Shown: positions 8,220 through 16,595 of the stretch, piece after piece
Numbering within the stretch: position 1 is the first letter of the stretch
Layout of the letters: each line of letters starts with the position of its first letter
Source: Pleurocapsales cyanobacterium LEGE 06147
GTDB lineage: Bacteria; Cyanobacteriota; Cyanobacteriia; Cyanobacteriales; Xenococcaceae
NCBI GenBank assembly: GCA_015207585.1
Contig: JADEWQ010000038.1
Coordinates: 1 to 48,418 of the forward strand
Length of the DNA stretch: 48,418 bases
Direction: 5' to 3'
Position numbers and translations under genes: made by a program
The notes under the pieces: model-generated
The model's database searches: none
What the model was told of the DNA's origin: nothing
The model's input: only the letters and a program-made list of their open reading frames with translations

Positions 8220-9734
8220 TTGCTAAGTTTTCTCAAGCGATTATTCTTACAAAGTCGCCTGCTAGCTCCCTTATATGTAAGTTTTTGTTTGCTGGTACTA
8301 CTGGCAATGGCACAAGGGACTCTTAGTGTCTTGCTCGAAATCTACTATCAGCAAACCGCCAGTTGGATGACTCATTCTTTACTTGTAGAACGGCAAACAG
8401 AACGTCTACTCAGTGCAGCACTCGACGAACAAACGAGTCTAAGGGGTTATTTACTCACAGAGGATAAAACTTTTTTAGAGCCTTATCGAATGAAGGCACA
8501 AACCAATTTTGACAACAGCTTTAATCAACTACAGAACTTGGTAAAGCATAATCCTACTCAACTTCAGAATCTAAAACAGCTCAAAGAAATTTACGATAAT
8601 TGGCAAAAGCAATTTGCCCAAAATGTACTGGCAGGCACTGCAAACAAAACAACTCTCCCTGGGAAAACTTTGTTCGATCCGATGCGTCCTATTATAGATG
8701 AGCTGTTGAAGAATGAAGAGAGAGTTTTTAATCAACGTAAGCAGGAGTTTCAACAACTAAGTCAACTAAAAACAGCTTTAGATATTTTCAGTTTGGGAAT
8801 TATTTTAGCTGGTGTCGGCTGGAATCTTTGGCTTTTACATCGTCGTGTCGAACTTCCTTTACTTCATTTAACTGAAGTCGGTCAAGCTTGGCGAAGAGGC
8901 AATTTAGAAGTTCGTTTGAACTATTCATCTCGTGATGAAATTGGTCGGCTGGCTGAAGTACTCGACACCATGGCAAGTGAAATTCGTTCTCGTCAAGAAC
9001 TGAATCAAAAGCGCAACCAACAGCTTGAAAGCTTAATTTCTGCTCTTTCCCACGATCTGCGGACTCCTCTGCTTGCTACTCGTACCACTCTGCGCCCCAT
9101 GCTTAATGGTGCATTTGGTTCTGTAAGTGACACCTGGCGAGAAGTGCTGGAAGAATACTATCAATCCAATGAAAATCTTCTCAAATTAGTAGAAACTCTC
9201 TTGGATGTTTCTCGCTACGAAGCTGGGGGCAGCAAAAATCTGAGCTATGAACCTCTTAACTGGGAGAAAATTGTTGCCCGAGTGAAAACTCAGATCGAGG
9301 CTAGTTATCAAAAGCAGTGTACTATTACTACAAATATTTCGCCATCTCTTCCTACTGTTTGTGGCGATCCGCTGGAGATTCAACGAGTGCTGCAGAATCT
9401 ATTGGATAATGCAGTACGAGTGAGCGAGCCAGATCGACCGATAATAATTGAGATAGTTCCGTTGGATACTAGCAGAGTAAAGGTTTCCGTGCGCGATCGC
9501 GGACCGGGAATTGCACCCTCCGACAGGGAGCGTCTCTTCCATCGTTTTATTCAGGGGCGAGGCAGGCGGGGAGGAGCAGGATTAGGTCTCTACTTATGTC
9601 GCCAGATTGTTGAGGCTCATGGTGGCACAATTAATGTAGAAAGCACTCTCGGCGAGGGTAGTGTTTTTTGGTTTACCCTTCCGGCAGCAACCAATAATTT
9701 TACACGCATGAATGACGCGGGGACGCGGAGATAA
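8220..9734 (+). CDS. Membrane sensor histidine kinase (CHASE3-like, HAMP, HisKA, HATPase)
   Basis: 504 residues from TTG 8220, the only upstream start; an internal start is possible because no clear ribosome binding site is seen. A first membrane helix (about 15-40), a helical periplasmic CHASE3-like domain (45-180, with QTSLRGYLLT..EDKTFLEPY), a second helix (187-206), HAMP (207-260), a dimerisation domain with phospho-acceptor His278 in ALSHDLRTPL, and an ATPase domain (LLDNAVRVSE, RDRGPGIAPS, GAGLGLYLC) follow in order. It autophosphorylates and should donate to the response regulator encoded next. Its final codons come from a GACGCGG repeat. Confidence 0.88.
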   Translation: MLSFLKRLFLQSRLLAPLYVSFCLLVLLAMAQGTLSVLLEIYYQQTASWMTHSLLVERQTERLLSAALDEQTSLRGYLLTEDKTFLEPYRMKAQTNFDNSFNQLQNLVKHNPTQLQNLKQLKEIYDNWQKQFAQNVLAGTANKTTLPGKTLFDPMRPIIDELLKNEERVFNQRKQEFQQLSQLKTALDIFSLGIILAGVGWNLWLLHRRVELPLLHLTEVGQAWRRGNLEVRLNYSSRDEIGRLAEVLDTMASEIRSRQELNQKRNQQLESLISALSHDLRTPLLATRTTLRPMLNGAFGSVSDTWREVLEEYYQSNENLLKLVETLLDVSRYEAGGSKNLSYEPLNWEKIVARVKTQIEASYQKQCTITTNISPSLPTVCGDPLEIQRVLQNLLDNAVRVSEPDRPIIIEIVPLDTSRVKVSVRDRGPGIAPSDRERLFHRFIQGRGRRGGAGLGLYLCRQIVEAHGGTINVESTLGEGSVFWFTLPAATNNFTRMNDAGTRR

Positions 9735-9774
9735 ATCTGTAGCAATGATTTTCGAAATTAAAGTAACAGCAGCA

Positions 9775-10452
9775 ATGACGGATAATAACGAGCAAGTTTC
9801 CGTAAAAATTCTCCTAGTTGAAGACCATGCCTTGATGCGACGGGGTTTGAAAGGACAGTTTGCCTTAGAATCAGGATTTACTGTAGTGGGAGAAGCGGCA
9901 GACGGTGCTAGGGCAGTTGAATTAGCAACTCAACTAAAGCCGGATGTCGTTCTAATGGATATCGATTTGCCAGTGATGGATGGCATTTCAGCAACACAAA
10001 GGATTAAAAGCGATCGCAGTGTGACTCGGATATTAGCTTTGAGCGCATTTGACAACGATATTCAGGTAATGGGAATGCTAGCAGCGGGTGCCGATGGATA
10101 TTGTCTCAAGAGCATCGAATGGGAGCAATTAATCGCAGTCATTCATTTGATTCAGGGAGGTGGAGCATATTTAGACCCTCAAGTTGCCCGTAAAGTTGCC
10201 CGAATGCTTAAACCCGCGACTATCGCTTCTGAAAATCCCGCACCGCAGGCAACTCCTAGTTCAATACTCAGCAACCGCGAACGGGAGGTTCTCAAACTAA
10301 TTGCTGACGGATGTTCCAACCAGGAGATTGCTGCAAAACTCTATCTCTCTCTGGGAACTGTCAAATCTTACGTGCGGATGATTCTTAACAAACTTAGCGT
10401 AGACGATCGGGTACAGGCAGCTGCTGTAGCCGTACGGGAAGGTTTGATTTAG
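9775..10452 (+). CDS. NarL/FixJ-type response regulator
   Basis: 225 residues from ATG 9775 (MTDNNEQVSVKILLVEDHAL); in-frame starts at 9745 and 9712 would lengthen it without a better binding site. The receiver domain (about 10-125) has the acidic pocket Glu16/Asp17, phospho-acceptor Asp62 in VVLMDIDLPVMDG, and Lys in GYCLKS. The LuxR-type helix-turn-helix (LSNREREVLKLIADGCSNQE.IAAKL..SLGTVKSYVRMILNKL) binds DNA. It starts about 40 bases after the kinase stop, so the two are a cognate pair. The target genes cannot be told from the sequence. Confidence 0.9.
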   Translation: MTDNNEQVSVKILLVEDHALMRRGLKGQFALESGFTVVGEAADGARAVELATQLKPDVVLMDIDLPVMDGISATQRIKSDRSVTRILALSAFDNDIQVMGMLAAGADGYCLKSIEWEQLIAVIHLIQGGGAYLDPQVARKVARMLKPATIASENPAPQATPSSILSNREREVLKLIADGCSNQEIAAKLYLSLGTVKSYVRMILNKLSVDDRVQAAAVAVREGLI

Positions 10453-10787
10453 CCTTGGAGAGCTTTAGATAAGCTGCTTTCCAAATCTCTACGAGTAGAA
10501 ACTAAGGGAAAATCCATTTTTATCTGCTGCTCCGACCATAAAATACAAGGAGGAGGCAGTTGTTGCCAAAAACATTCGGGTAGGGGTAGGCAGAGTACAA
10601 AAACTTCCGGAGCGAACACGCTTATCTCTTCAATACTAGGAATTCCGTAATAAGGAAAAACCTCTGCTCCCTGCGCTAGGCAATAACGACTGACACGCTG
10701 CACTGTTGCAACATTCTGTCCGATGACCATAACTCGATTTCCTGACATAAGAGCTAAAGTCCGACTATAGGATTGAACCATTGGCAT
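10449..10787 (-). CDS. Uncharacterised protein, possibly a degenerate receiver-like fold
   Basis: 112 residues; an internal start at MSGNRVMVIG (Met14) is also possible. The pattern of hydrophobic strands (RVMVIG, EVFPYY, VFVLCLPLP, CILWSE, DFPLVST) separated by helices looks like a Rossmann or receiver-type fold. The residue that would be phosphorylated after strand three is not Asp (VLCLPLP). The gene converges on the response regulator, and the stop codons overlap (TTAG, 10449-10452). I do not recognise the family. The receiver idea is a guess from the strand pattern. Confidence 0.5.
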   Translation of the reverse strand: MPMVQSYSRTLALMSGNRVMVIGQNVATVQRVSRYCLAQGAEVFPYYGIPSIEEISVFAPEVFVLCLPLPECFWQQLPPPCILWSEQQIKMDFPLVSTRRDLESSLSKALQG

Positions 10788-10955
10788 GGGAGACAGTGCA
10801 TCAACAACTTAGTAAACAAGTCTAGTATGTCGCTTTGCTTCTCTACCTAATACATCCAGGTGGATAGTCAGGTGGATAGTTTTTATTTTTAGCAGACATC
10901 CTCCGTTATGAAGGGTTAACTATCCATCAGGCAGTATTTCAAGTGTTCGTATTGA

Positions 10956-11309
10956 ATGATACTGATTGAGTATTTTGATATTTTGGAAATCCGCGCCGTG
11001 GATACAACCGAGCAAATTTATCGACTGATCGAGCAATGGTCTCGTGCCTTTGACTCTATTAAAGCTAGTGAAGCACTTCGTCAAATTGCTATTACTAGTG
11101 GTTGCATCCCACAATCAACAAAGCAATTGAGCGAACAAGAAAATCAACGAGTAATGCGGTGGTTACAGCAAAATTATCCCCATGCTTATTTGTGGGCAAT
11201 GAGTCAACGCTGGGTAGGACACCCAGCAATGGTTTGGGGTTCGGCAAGGGAACTGAAAAGTACTTCCGCGAACGCTTTTAGCGCGCCTTTGGAGAACGTG
11301 AGAAGATAA
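10956..11309 (+). CDS. Uncharacterised small soluble protein
   Basis: 117 residues from ATG 10956; a GTG at 10998 (MDTTEQIYRLIEQWSRAFDS) could be the true start. The sequence is helical, with Trp-rich segments (RVMRWLQQNYPHAYLWAMSQRW). No known family is recognised. The final 20 or so residues (STSANAFSAPLENVRR) are encoded by a GC-rich repeat (about 11260-11305) typical of interspersed cyanobacterial repeats, so the original protein was probably shorter. Confidence 0.45.
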   Translation: MILIEYFDILEIRAVDTTEQIYRLIEQWSRAFDSIKASEALRQIAITSGCIPQSTKQLSEQENQRVMRWLQQNYPHAYLWAMSQRWVGHPAMVWGSARELKSTSANAFSAPLENVRR

Positions 11310-11315
11310 ATCCTT

Positions 11316-11436
11316 CCCCGAACTAAAAAAATACGGGGTTCTACTGAGTGAAAATTCTCTAGATTTGCTTCCATTTATAGAGTTGAAACCATGGCATTGA
11401 CATCTCTCCACGCCTTTAGGCTGGAGAGGATGTCAA
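11316..11436. repeat. Hairpins resembling IS200/IS605-type ends
   Basis: A short stem CCCCG/CGGGG (about 11316-11338) is followed by a long 40-base hairpin at 11397-11436. The outer arms are TTGACAT and ATGTCAA, the middle arms CTCTCCA and TGGAGAG, and the inner arms GCC and GGC around a TTTA loop, with one bulged base on each side. TTGACATC with CTCTCC and GCCTTTAGGC is characteristic of subterminal hairpins of IS200/IS605-family elements. No tnpA or tnpB gene is nearby, so this is a remnant or a non-autonomous copy. Confidence 0.55.
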
Positions 11437-11610
11437 AAGAGAAATCTATTTTTTTTATTGGTAATTTAAGACTGGTTACACTATTTTTCTCATTGTCTAT
11501 TCAAATGCTATCGTGTAATAGCTTTCGCTATGCTGTAAGCATAATTTATATAGTTGGAGGATAGTTAGTAGCGATCGCCCTATCGCCTCAGTCTTATCAT
11601 AACCATCGCC

Positions 11611-14600
11611 ATGTCCAAAGGTCGTACCAAACTAGTATTTCGCATTGTTCTTATCTTACTAGGATTATGGCTAGCTTTCGAGCTAGTTTCTCGTGTAGCA
11701 GCAGAAATACTTTGGTTTCAGGAAGTTGATTATTTCTCCGTCTTAATTAAACGTTGGCAAACTCAGTTGTTTTTGTGGATATTTACCTGTGGTCTTTCTA
11801 GCCTTTTTTTACTGGGAAATTTATTTATAGCCAATCGTTTGGCGTGGCGATGGTTACCAGAAGTCGAAGGAAGCAAACAAGGTGTTGCTTATTTACCTAA
11901 AAGTAGAAGAAACAAAGAGATAAGACAACAAAATCAGTATCGCTCTTATTATCTATCCTCAATCGAGGCAGAGCGAGCTTCTACCTCTAATCTTGCTTCT
12001 CCTCCCATCAAATTGCCTCTGCTGTTACCTTTGGTAGTGGTATCCTGTCTTTTTATTGCTGTGAAGGCAGTATACTACACCAGGATAGCCTATTCTATTT
12101 GGCAGCCCGATTATAGGTTACCGAGAATTACCACGACTTTACCTTCTGCCTTTCCGATTTCCTCATTTCCACAATTGGTAGCCCGAATACAGGATTATTT
12201 TTCTCAGTATCTTTGGCAGTCAGTAATTGTAGGAATAATAGTAATAGTAACCTTTGTTTTTTTGTCCTTAATAGCTACCCTGTGGTTAGAAGCGATCGCT
12301 ATTTTTTATAGTTTAATTTTTGGCTCGATCGTAGCGGGAAATTGGACTGTTTATTTACAATATCTGCAACCTACATCTTTTAACATTCTCGATCCTCAAT
12401 TCAATAATGATATAAGTTTTTATATATTTATTTTTCCTGTATGGAAATGGCTTGATTTTTGGTTAATTGGATTATTTGCCGAGGGTCTTCTTGGTTGCTT
12501 TTTGGTGTATATTTTATCAGGTAATAGTCTTTCTGAAGGTAGATTTCCTGGTTTTTCTCGTCCTCAATTGCGGCATTTATCGTTTTTAGCTGCCGCACAA
12601 ATATTAGCTTTAGCGACTCAGCATTGGCTCAATCGCTATAATTTACTTTATTCCGAACGGGGCGTTACTTATGGTGCTAGTTATGCCGATGTACGCATTC
12701 AGTTGCCTTTAGAGACAATTTTATGTATAGTAGCCGGCACGATAGCTATTGGATTGGCAATTAAAGGATTTATTCATAAAAATCCAAAAATAAAAAAAAT
12801 TAAACTTAAAAAACGGTTCAAAATTTCATCTTTAGTATTGACTTTTGGAATTTATTTGTTACTTTTAATTGGTGGGAATTTAACAGCAGAAGCAGTACAG
12901 CGGTTAGTCGTTGAACCTAATGAATTAGAAAGAGAATTACCTTACTTAGAACGCAGTATCGGGCTGACGAGAAATGCATTTGGTTTAGAGGCAATTGACG
13001 CAAGAACTTTCGTGCCGCGAGACGAATTAACTGCAGCCGATCTTGAAAGAAACGATCTTACGATAGATAATATTCGTCTTTGGGATACTCGTCCCATTTT
13101 GCAAACTAATCGTCAACTGCAACAAATAAGACTCTATTACAAATTTCCTGATGCCGATATCGATCGCTATATTTTTGAACAAGCAGAAGTAGAAGAAAAC
13201 GATTCAGTTGCTGCCAATCGCCAACAAGTAATTATCGCTCCGAGAGAGTTAGACTATAGTGCCGTTCCGCAAAGAGCACAAACTTGGGTGAACGAACATT
13301 TAGTTTATACTCACGGTTACGGTTTTACTCTTTCGCCAGTAAATCAAGTAGGCACAGGGGGACTTCCTTTTTATTATGTCCAAGATATTGGCACTGGTCC
13401 TGAAGAAGAAGGAACTTTACGGACATCAAGTCAACTAGTTCGAGATAACATTCCCATAGGCAACCCGCGTATTTATTTTGGCGAACTAACCAATACCTAT
13501 ATCATGACTTCCACCAGAGTAGGAGAATTCGATTTTCCTAGTGGTGAGGAGAATGTTTACAACATTTATGATGGTACTGGAGGAATTAGCATTGGCAATT
13601 ATGGGAGACGGTTGCTGTTTGCTCAGTATCTCAAAGACTGGCAAATGTTATTTACCCGAAACTTTACTCCAGATACGAAATTGCTATTTCGTCGTAATAT
13701 TAACCGTCGCGTTTGGACTATTGCGCCTTTTCTCCGTTACGATCGCGATCCTTACTTAATAGCCGCCGATACGGGCAACCCAATAGATAAAAAAGTTGGG
13801 AACTATCTTTACTGGATTATTGATGCCTATACAACGAGCGATCGCTATCCTTACTCCGATCCGGGAAACAACAGGTTTAACTACATCCGCAACTCAGTCA
13901 AGGTAGTAGTCAATGTTTACAACGGTGACGTAGATTTTTATGTTGCCGATCCCAACGATCCGATTATTCAAACTTGGAGCAAAATTTTTCCCGAGTTATT
14001 CAAACCCCTAGAAGCAATGCCAGCCGATCTGCTCCGTCATATTCGCTATCCACAGGATTTATTCAATACTCAATCGGAACGGTTGTTAATTTATCATATG
14101 ACCGATCCCCAAGTATTTTACAACCGAGAAGACCAATGGCAAATTCCTCAAGAAATTTATGGAACGCAATCTCAAGCCATAGAACCTTATTACTTAATTA
14201 TGAGATTGCCCACAGCGAGCGCCGAAGAATTTATCCTGTTAAATCCTTTTACTCCCATCGCCCGTCCCAACTTAATTGCTTGGATGGCAGCTCGTTCTGA
14301 TGGCGAACAATACGGAAGGCTGCTGCTTTATCAATTTCCTAAACAAGAGTTAATTTATGGTCCCAATCAAATAGAAGCCTTAATTAATCAAGATCCAGTC
14401 ATTTCCCAACAAATTTCCTTGTGGAATCGAGAGGGTTCGCGAGCAATTCAGGGAAATTTATTGATTATTCCCATCGAACAGTCTCTATTGTATGTCGAAC
14501 CTTTATACCTTGAAGCAGAAAGAAATAGTTTACCTACACTGGCAAGAGTAATTGTGGTCTACCAAAATCAGATCGTCATGGCAGAGACTCTAGAAGAAGC

Positions 14601-14742
14601 ACTACAAGCAATCTTTGCTCCTGAGGAAAATGATAATGAAACAATTATACGTCCGCTAGATGAATTAGCTCCCTTCGTGCCAGAAGTGCCAGCAGAAGGG
14701 ACTGACAGAGAACAATCGCCTCCAACAGAGCTAGAACAGTAA
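11611..14742 (+). CDS. UPF0182 family large membrane protein
   Basis: 1043 residues, typical length for UPF0182. The N-terminal 430 residues hold about seven transmembrane helices (for example IVLILLGLWLAFELVS at 12-27, LPLLLPLVVVSCLFIAVKAV, SVIVGIIVIVTFVFLSLIAT, ISSLVLTFGIYLLLLIGGN). The rest is a large soluble domain with conserved blocks VEPNELERELPYLERSIGLT, NIRLWDTRPI....Q..Q.IRLYYKF.D.DIDRY, VNEHLVYTHGYGFTLSPVN, and a late R.NLIAWMAARSD segment. The soluble part should lie on the periplasmic side. The function is unknown. A ribosome binding site is weak; ATG 11611 is preceded by a HIP1 site. Confidence 0.92.
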   Translation: MSKGRTKLVFRIVLILLGLWLAFELVSRVAAEILWFQEVDYFSVLIKRWQTQLFLWIFTCGLSSLFLLGNLFIANRLAWRWLPEVEGSKQGVAYLPKSRRNKEIRQQNQYRSYYLSSIEAERASTSNLASPPIKLPLLLPLVVVSCLFIAVKAVYYTRIAYSIWQPDYRLPRITTTLPSAFPISSFPQLVARIQDYFSQYLWQSVIVGIIVIVTFVFLSLIATLWLEAIAIFYSLIFGSIVAGNWTVYLQYLQPTSFNILDPQFNNDISFYIFIFPVWKWLDFWLIGLFAEGLLGCFLVYILSGNSLSEGRFPGFSRPQLRHLSFLAAAQILALATQHWLNRYNLLYSERGVTYGASYADVRIQLPLETILCIVAGTIAIGLAIKGFIHKNPKIKKIKLKKRFKISSLVLTFGIYLLLLIGGNLTAEAVQRLVVEPNELERELPYLERSIGLTRNAFGLEAIDARTFVPRDELTAADLERNDLTIDNIRLWDTRPILQTNRQLQQIRLYYKFPDADIDRYIFEQAEVEENDSVAANRQQVIIAPRELDYSAVPQRAQTWVNEHLVYTHGYGFTLSPVNQVGTGGLPFYYVQDIGTGPEEEGTLRTSSQLVRDNIPIGNPRIYFGELTNTYIMTSTRVGEFDFPSGEENVYNIYDGTGGISIGNYGRRLLFAQYLKDWQMLFTRNFTPDTKLLFRRNINRRVWTIAPFLRYDRDPYLIAADTGNPIDKKVGNYLYWIIDAYTTSDRYPYSDPGNNRFNYIRNSVKVVVNVYNGDVDFYVADPNDPIIQTWSKIFPELFKPLEAMPADLLRHIRYPQDLFNTQSERLLIYHMTDPQVFYNREDQWQIPQEIYGTQSQAIEPYYLIMRLPTASAEEFILLNPFTPIARPNLIAWMAARSDGEQYGRLLLYQFPKQELIYGPNQIEALINQDPVISQQISLWNREGSRAIQGNLLIIPIEQSLLYVEPLYLEAERNSLPTLARVIVVYQNQIVMAETLEEALQAIFAPEENDNETIIRPLDELAPFVPEVPAEGTDREQSPPTELEQ

Positions 14743-14823
14743 ATTGGAGTTACTCTTTCCCTCAAAAAAAGATTGAGTCGCTTTGTCCTGTGTCCTTTGT
14801 AATATCAAATTGGGGATCCCACC

Positions 14824-14843
14824 GAGTCTCCTGCGGAGGACTG
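14824..14843. repeat. GAGTCTCCTGC hairpin repeat
   Basis: AGTCTCC and GGAGGACT form a hairpin around TGC in this spacer. The 11-mer GAGTCTCCTGC (14824-14834) recurs in inverted orientation at 48308-48318, inside another palindromic element. It looks like a dispersed repeat family of this genome. Confidence 0.5.
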
Positions 14844-14894
14844 GGGCGCGAATTCATTTGTAGTTTTTATATTTTTTATCAAGCAAAAAATAAC

Positions 14895-14996
14895 GTTACT
14901 GAACTAGGTAATAATAAAAAAGGTTAAAGGCATTGCTTTGCTTGCATTTTTGCCTTTACAACCCTAATTTTTTGCTTTACTACCCAATTCAGTAAC
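14895..14996. mobile_element. MITE-like element with 9-bp terminal inverted repeats
   Basis: The 102-base element begins with GTTACTGAA and ends with its exact complement TTCAGTAAC. The inverted match continues imperfectly inward (CTAGGTAATAA against TTTACTACCCAA) and converges on a centre of AAAGGCATTGC...GCATTTTTGCCTTT. There is no coding capacity. A nearly self-complementary, non-coding unit with defined ends fits a miniature inverted-repeat element. A target duplication is not evident. Confidence 0.6.
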
Positions 14997-15033
14997 CCTA
15001 AAAAAGTCTCGTTATAACTGAATTACATCGAGT

Positions 15034-15669
15034 TTATTTGTCAGGTTGAGGAGTCATTCGCAGGTAGGATTTAATTTCGGTAACTCCTTTAGGAAATTTT
15101 TGTTTCGCTTCTTCGGTTGGAATAGAAGGTGCAACCACGACATCTTCTCCGTCTTGCCAGTTGACGGGAGTAGCTACTTGATATTTGTCGGTTAATTGTA
15201 AAGAGTCAATTACCCGCAAAATTTCTTGGAAGTTACGACCGGTACTAGGTGGATAAGTAAGAGTCAGTCGTAATTTTTTCTCTGGATCGATAATAAAAAC
15301 AGTACGTACCGTTACTTTAGCGTTGGCATTGGGGTGAATCATGTCATAAAGGTCAGAAACCTTTTTGTCCGCATCTGCCAAAATAGGATAGTTAACAGTC
15401 GTGCTTTGAGTTTCGTTGATATCGTCAATCCAGCCTTGATGAGACTCGGTATCGTCAACACTAAGAGCAATTACTTTAACGTTGCGTTTGTCAAATTCAG
15501 ACTTAAGTTTAGCAACTTCCCCTAATTCAGTCGTGCAAACAGGGGTGTAATCTGCGGGGTGAGAAAAGAGAACCACCCAACTATCTCCCGCCCATTCATA
15601 GAAGGAGATATCTCCCATGTTAGAAGCCTGTGTAAAATCAGGCACCGTATCACCTAATCTAAGAGACAT
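15034..15669 (-). CDS. 1-Cys peroxiredoxin
   Basis: 211 residues from ATG 15669 (MSLRLGDTVPDF), which has AAGGAAAT upstream. It reduces hydrogen peroxide and organic peroxides. The peroxidatic Cys45 lies in HPADYTPVCTTELG, with the usual Arg in VTVRTVFIIDP and the long C-terminal arm of the Prx6 subgroup (YPPSTGRNFQEILRVIDSLQL, then P.NWQ.GEDVVV.PSI). No resolving cysteine is present, which defines the 1-Cys type. The gene diverges from psbU across a spacer that contains five regularly spaced repeats, a likely regulatory region. Confidence 0.93.
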   Translation of the reverse strand: MSLRLGDTVPDFTQASNMGDISFYEWAGDSWVVLFSHPADYTPVCTTELGEVAKLKSEFDKRNVKVIALSVDDTESHQGWIDDINETQSTTVNYPILADADKKVSDLYDMIHPNANAKVTVRTVFIIDPEKKLRLTLTYPPSTGRNFQEILRVIDSLQLTDKYQVATPVNWQDGEDVVVAPSIPTEEAKQKFPKGVTEIKSYLRMTPQPDK

Positions 15670-15751
15670 AATTTTTATTTCCTTAAGCAATCTCAAGACG
15701 CAATTTTTGATTTTCCCACAAAACTTCGTAGGTGAATCTTAATGTTCGTTG

Positions 15752-15852
15752 TTTATTACAATTCTAAATCTTTATTGCGATTATAGAATTTTTTTATTAC
15801 AATTCCAAAACTTCTTGATTGCAATTTTACAGTTTTATTGTAATTCTTAAAG
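15752..15852. promoter_or_regulatory. Five tandem imperfect repeats with ATTRYRAT core
   Basis: Five copies of a TTTATTRYRATT unit lie in a row, with cores ATTACAATT (15755), ATTGCGATT (15774), ATTACAATT (15796), ATTGCAATT (15818) and ATTGTAATT (15837). Starts are spaced 19, 22, 22 and 19 bases, close to two helical turns. Each eight-base core is palindromic or nearly so (ATTGCAAT). The array sits 85-185 bases upstream of the peroxiredoxin gene, on its promoter side, and about 140 bases from psbU. It looks like an array of transcription-factor sites; the factor is unknown. Confidence 0.6.
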
Positions 15853-15988
15853 AATTTTATCAGCAGTCTGGGGAAAAGTATTGCTGCTACTGCCATAAGA
15901 TGAAAAAATAGAAAACAAAAATTAATGTTATAGATAAATTACCATTTTGTCTGCGAGTAATCCATTTTAATCAGGAGGAATGAAATTG

Positions 15989-16405
15989 ATGAAAAGATTG
16001 GTAGGCATATTAGCCACCTTGTGCCTGATCCTAAGTTCTTGGGGATTTGTTAGCTTATCCCAAGCATGGGCAGTTGAGCTGAGCTATTTGACCTCAAACT
16101 CATCCCTAATTTTGGCAGTCCGTCGCAACGCCGCCGATGACAAGTTAAGCGAGGTAGGCAGAAAACTAGATCTTAATAACAGTGACGTACGAGACTTTCG
16201 TCAATTTCGGGGTTTTTATCCTACTTTAGCCACTAAAATTATTCAAAACTCTCCTTACGAAAAAGTAGAGGATGTGCTGGAAATTCCTGGATTGAGCGAA
16301 ACTCAAAAACAACGCCTGCAAGCTAACTTAGATAACTTTATCGTTACAGAAAAAGCCGATGTCTTTAATGCGGGCGACGATCGCATCAACCCTGGAGTTT
16401 ACTAA
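15989..16405 (+). CDS. psbU: Photosystem II extrinsic 12 kDa protein PsbU
   Basis: 138 residues from ATG 15989. AGGAGG ends ten bases upstream of it; the ATG at 15980 is one base from that site, too close to be used. A signal peptide (MKRLVGILATLCLILSSWGF to AWA) directs export to the thylakoid lumen. The mature protein carries the helix-hairpin-helix-like PsbU core: KLDLNNSDVRDFRQFRGFYP, YEKVEDVLEIPGLSETQK and the end DDRINPGVY. PsbU stabilises the manganese cluster environment of photosystem II together with PsbO and PsbV. It is followed by an intrinsic terminator and is a single-gene unit. Confidence 0.95.
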   Translation: MKRLVGILATLCLILSSWGFVSLSQAWAVELSYLTSNSSLILAVRRNAADDKLSEVGRKLDLNNSDVRDFRQFRGFYPTLATKIIQNSPYEKVEDVLEIPGLSETQKQRLQANLDNFIVTEKADVFNAGDDRINPGVY

Positions 16406-16530
16406 AGACAAAACTCAATTGTAAGTAAGTAATGGCGGTGGGGAAGTAAAAAAAGCAGGAAGAAATGAGAAAAATTTTTTGATTTATTTCTTTGTCTCCC
16501 TTGTTTTTTAATCTGTCCTCATTATTGATT

Positions 16531-16558
16531 CCCATCCTCCCTAAGGGTGGGTTTTTTG
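16531..16558 (+). terminator. Intrinsic terminator after psbU
   Basis: CCCATCCT and AGGGTGGG pair (one G-T) around a short loop, followed by TTTTTT. It sits 125 bases after psbU and 40 bases before nadB and separates the two units. Confidence 0.7.
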
Positions 16559-16595
16559 TTAATATTAATTAAATTTTTTCAGCAAGTGACTAAAG

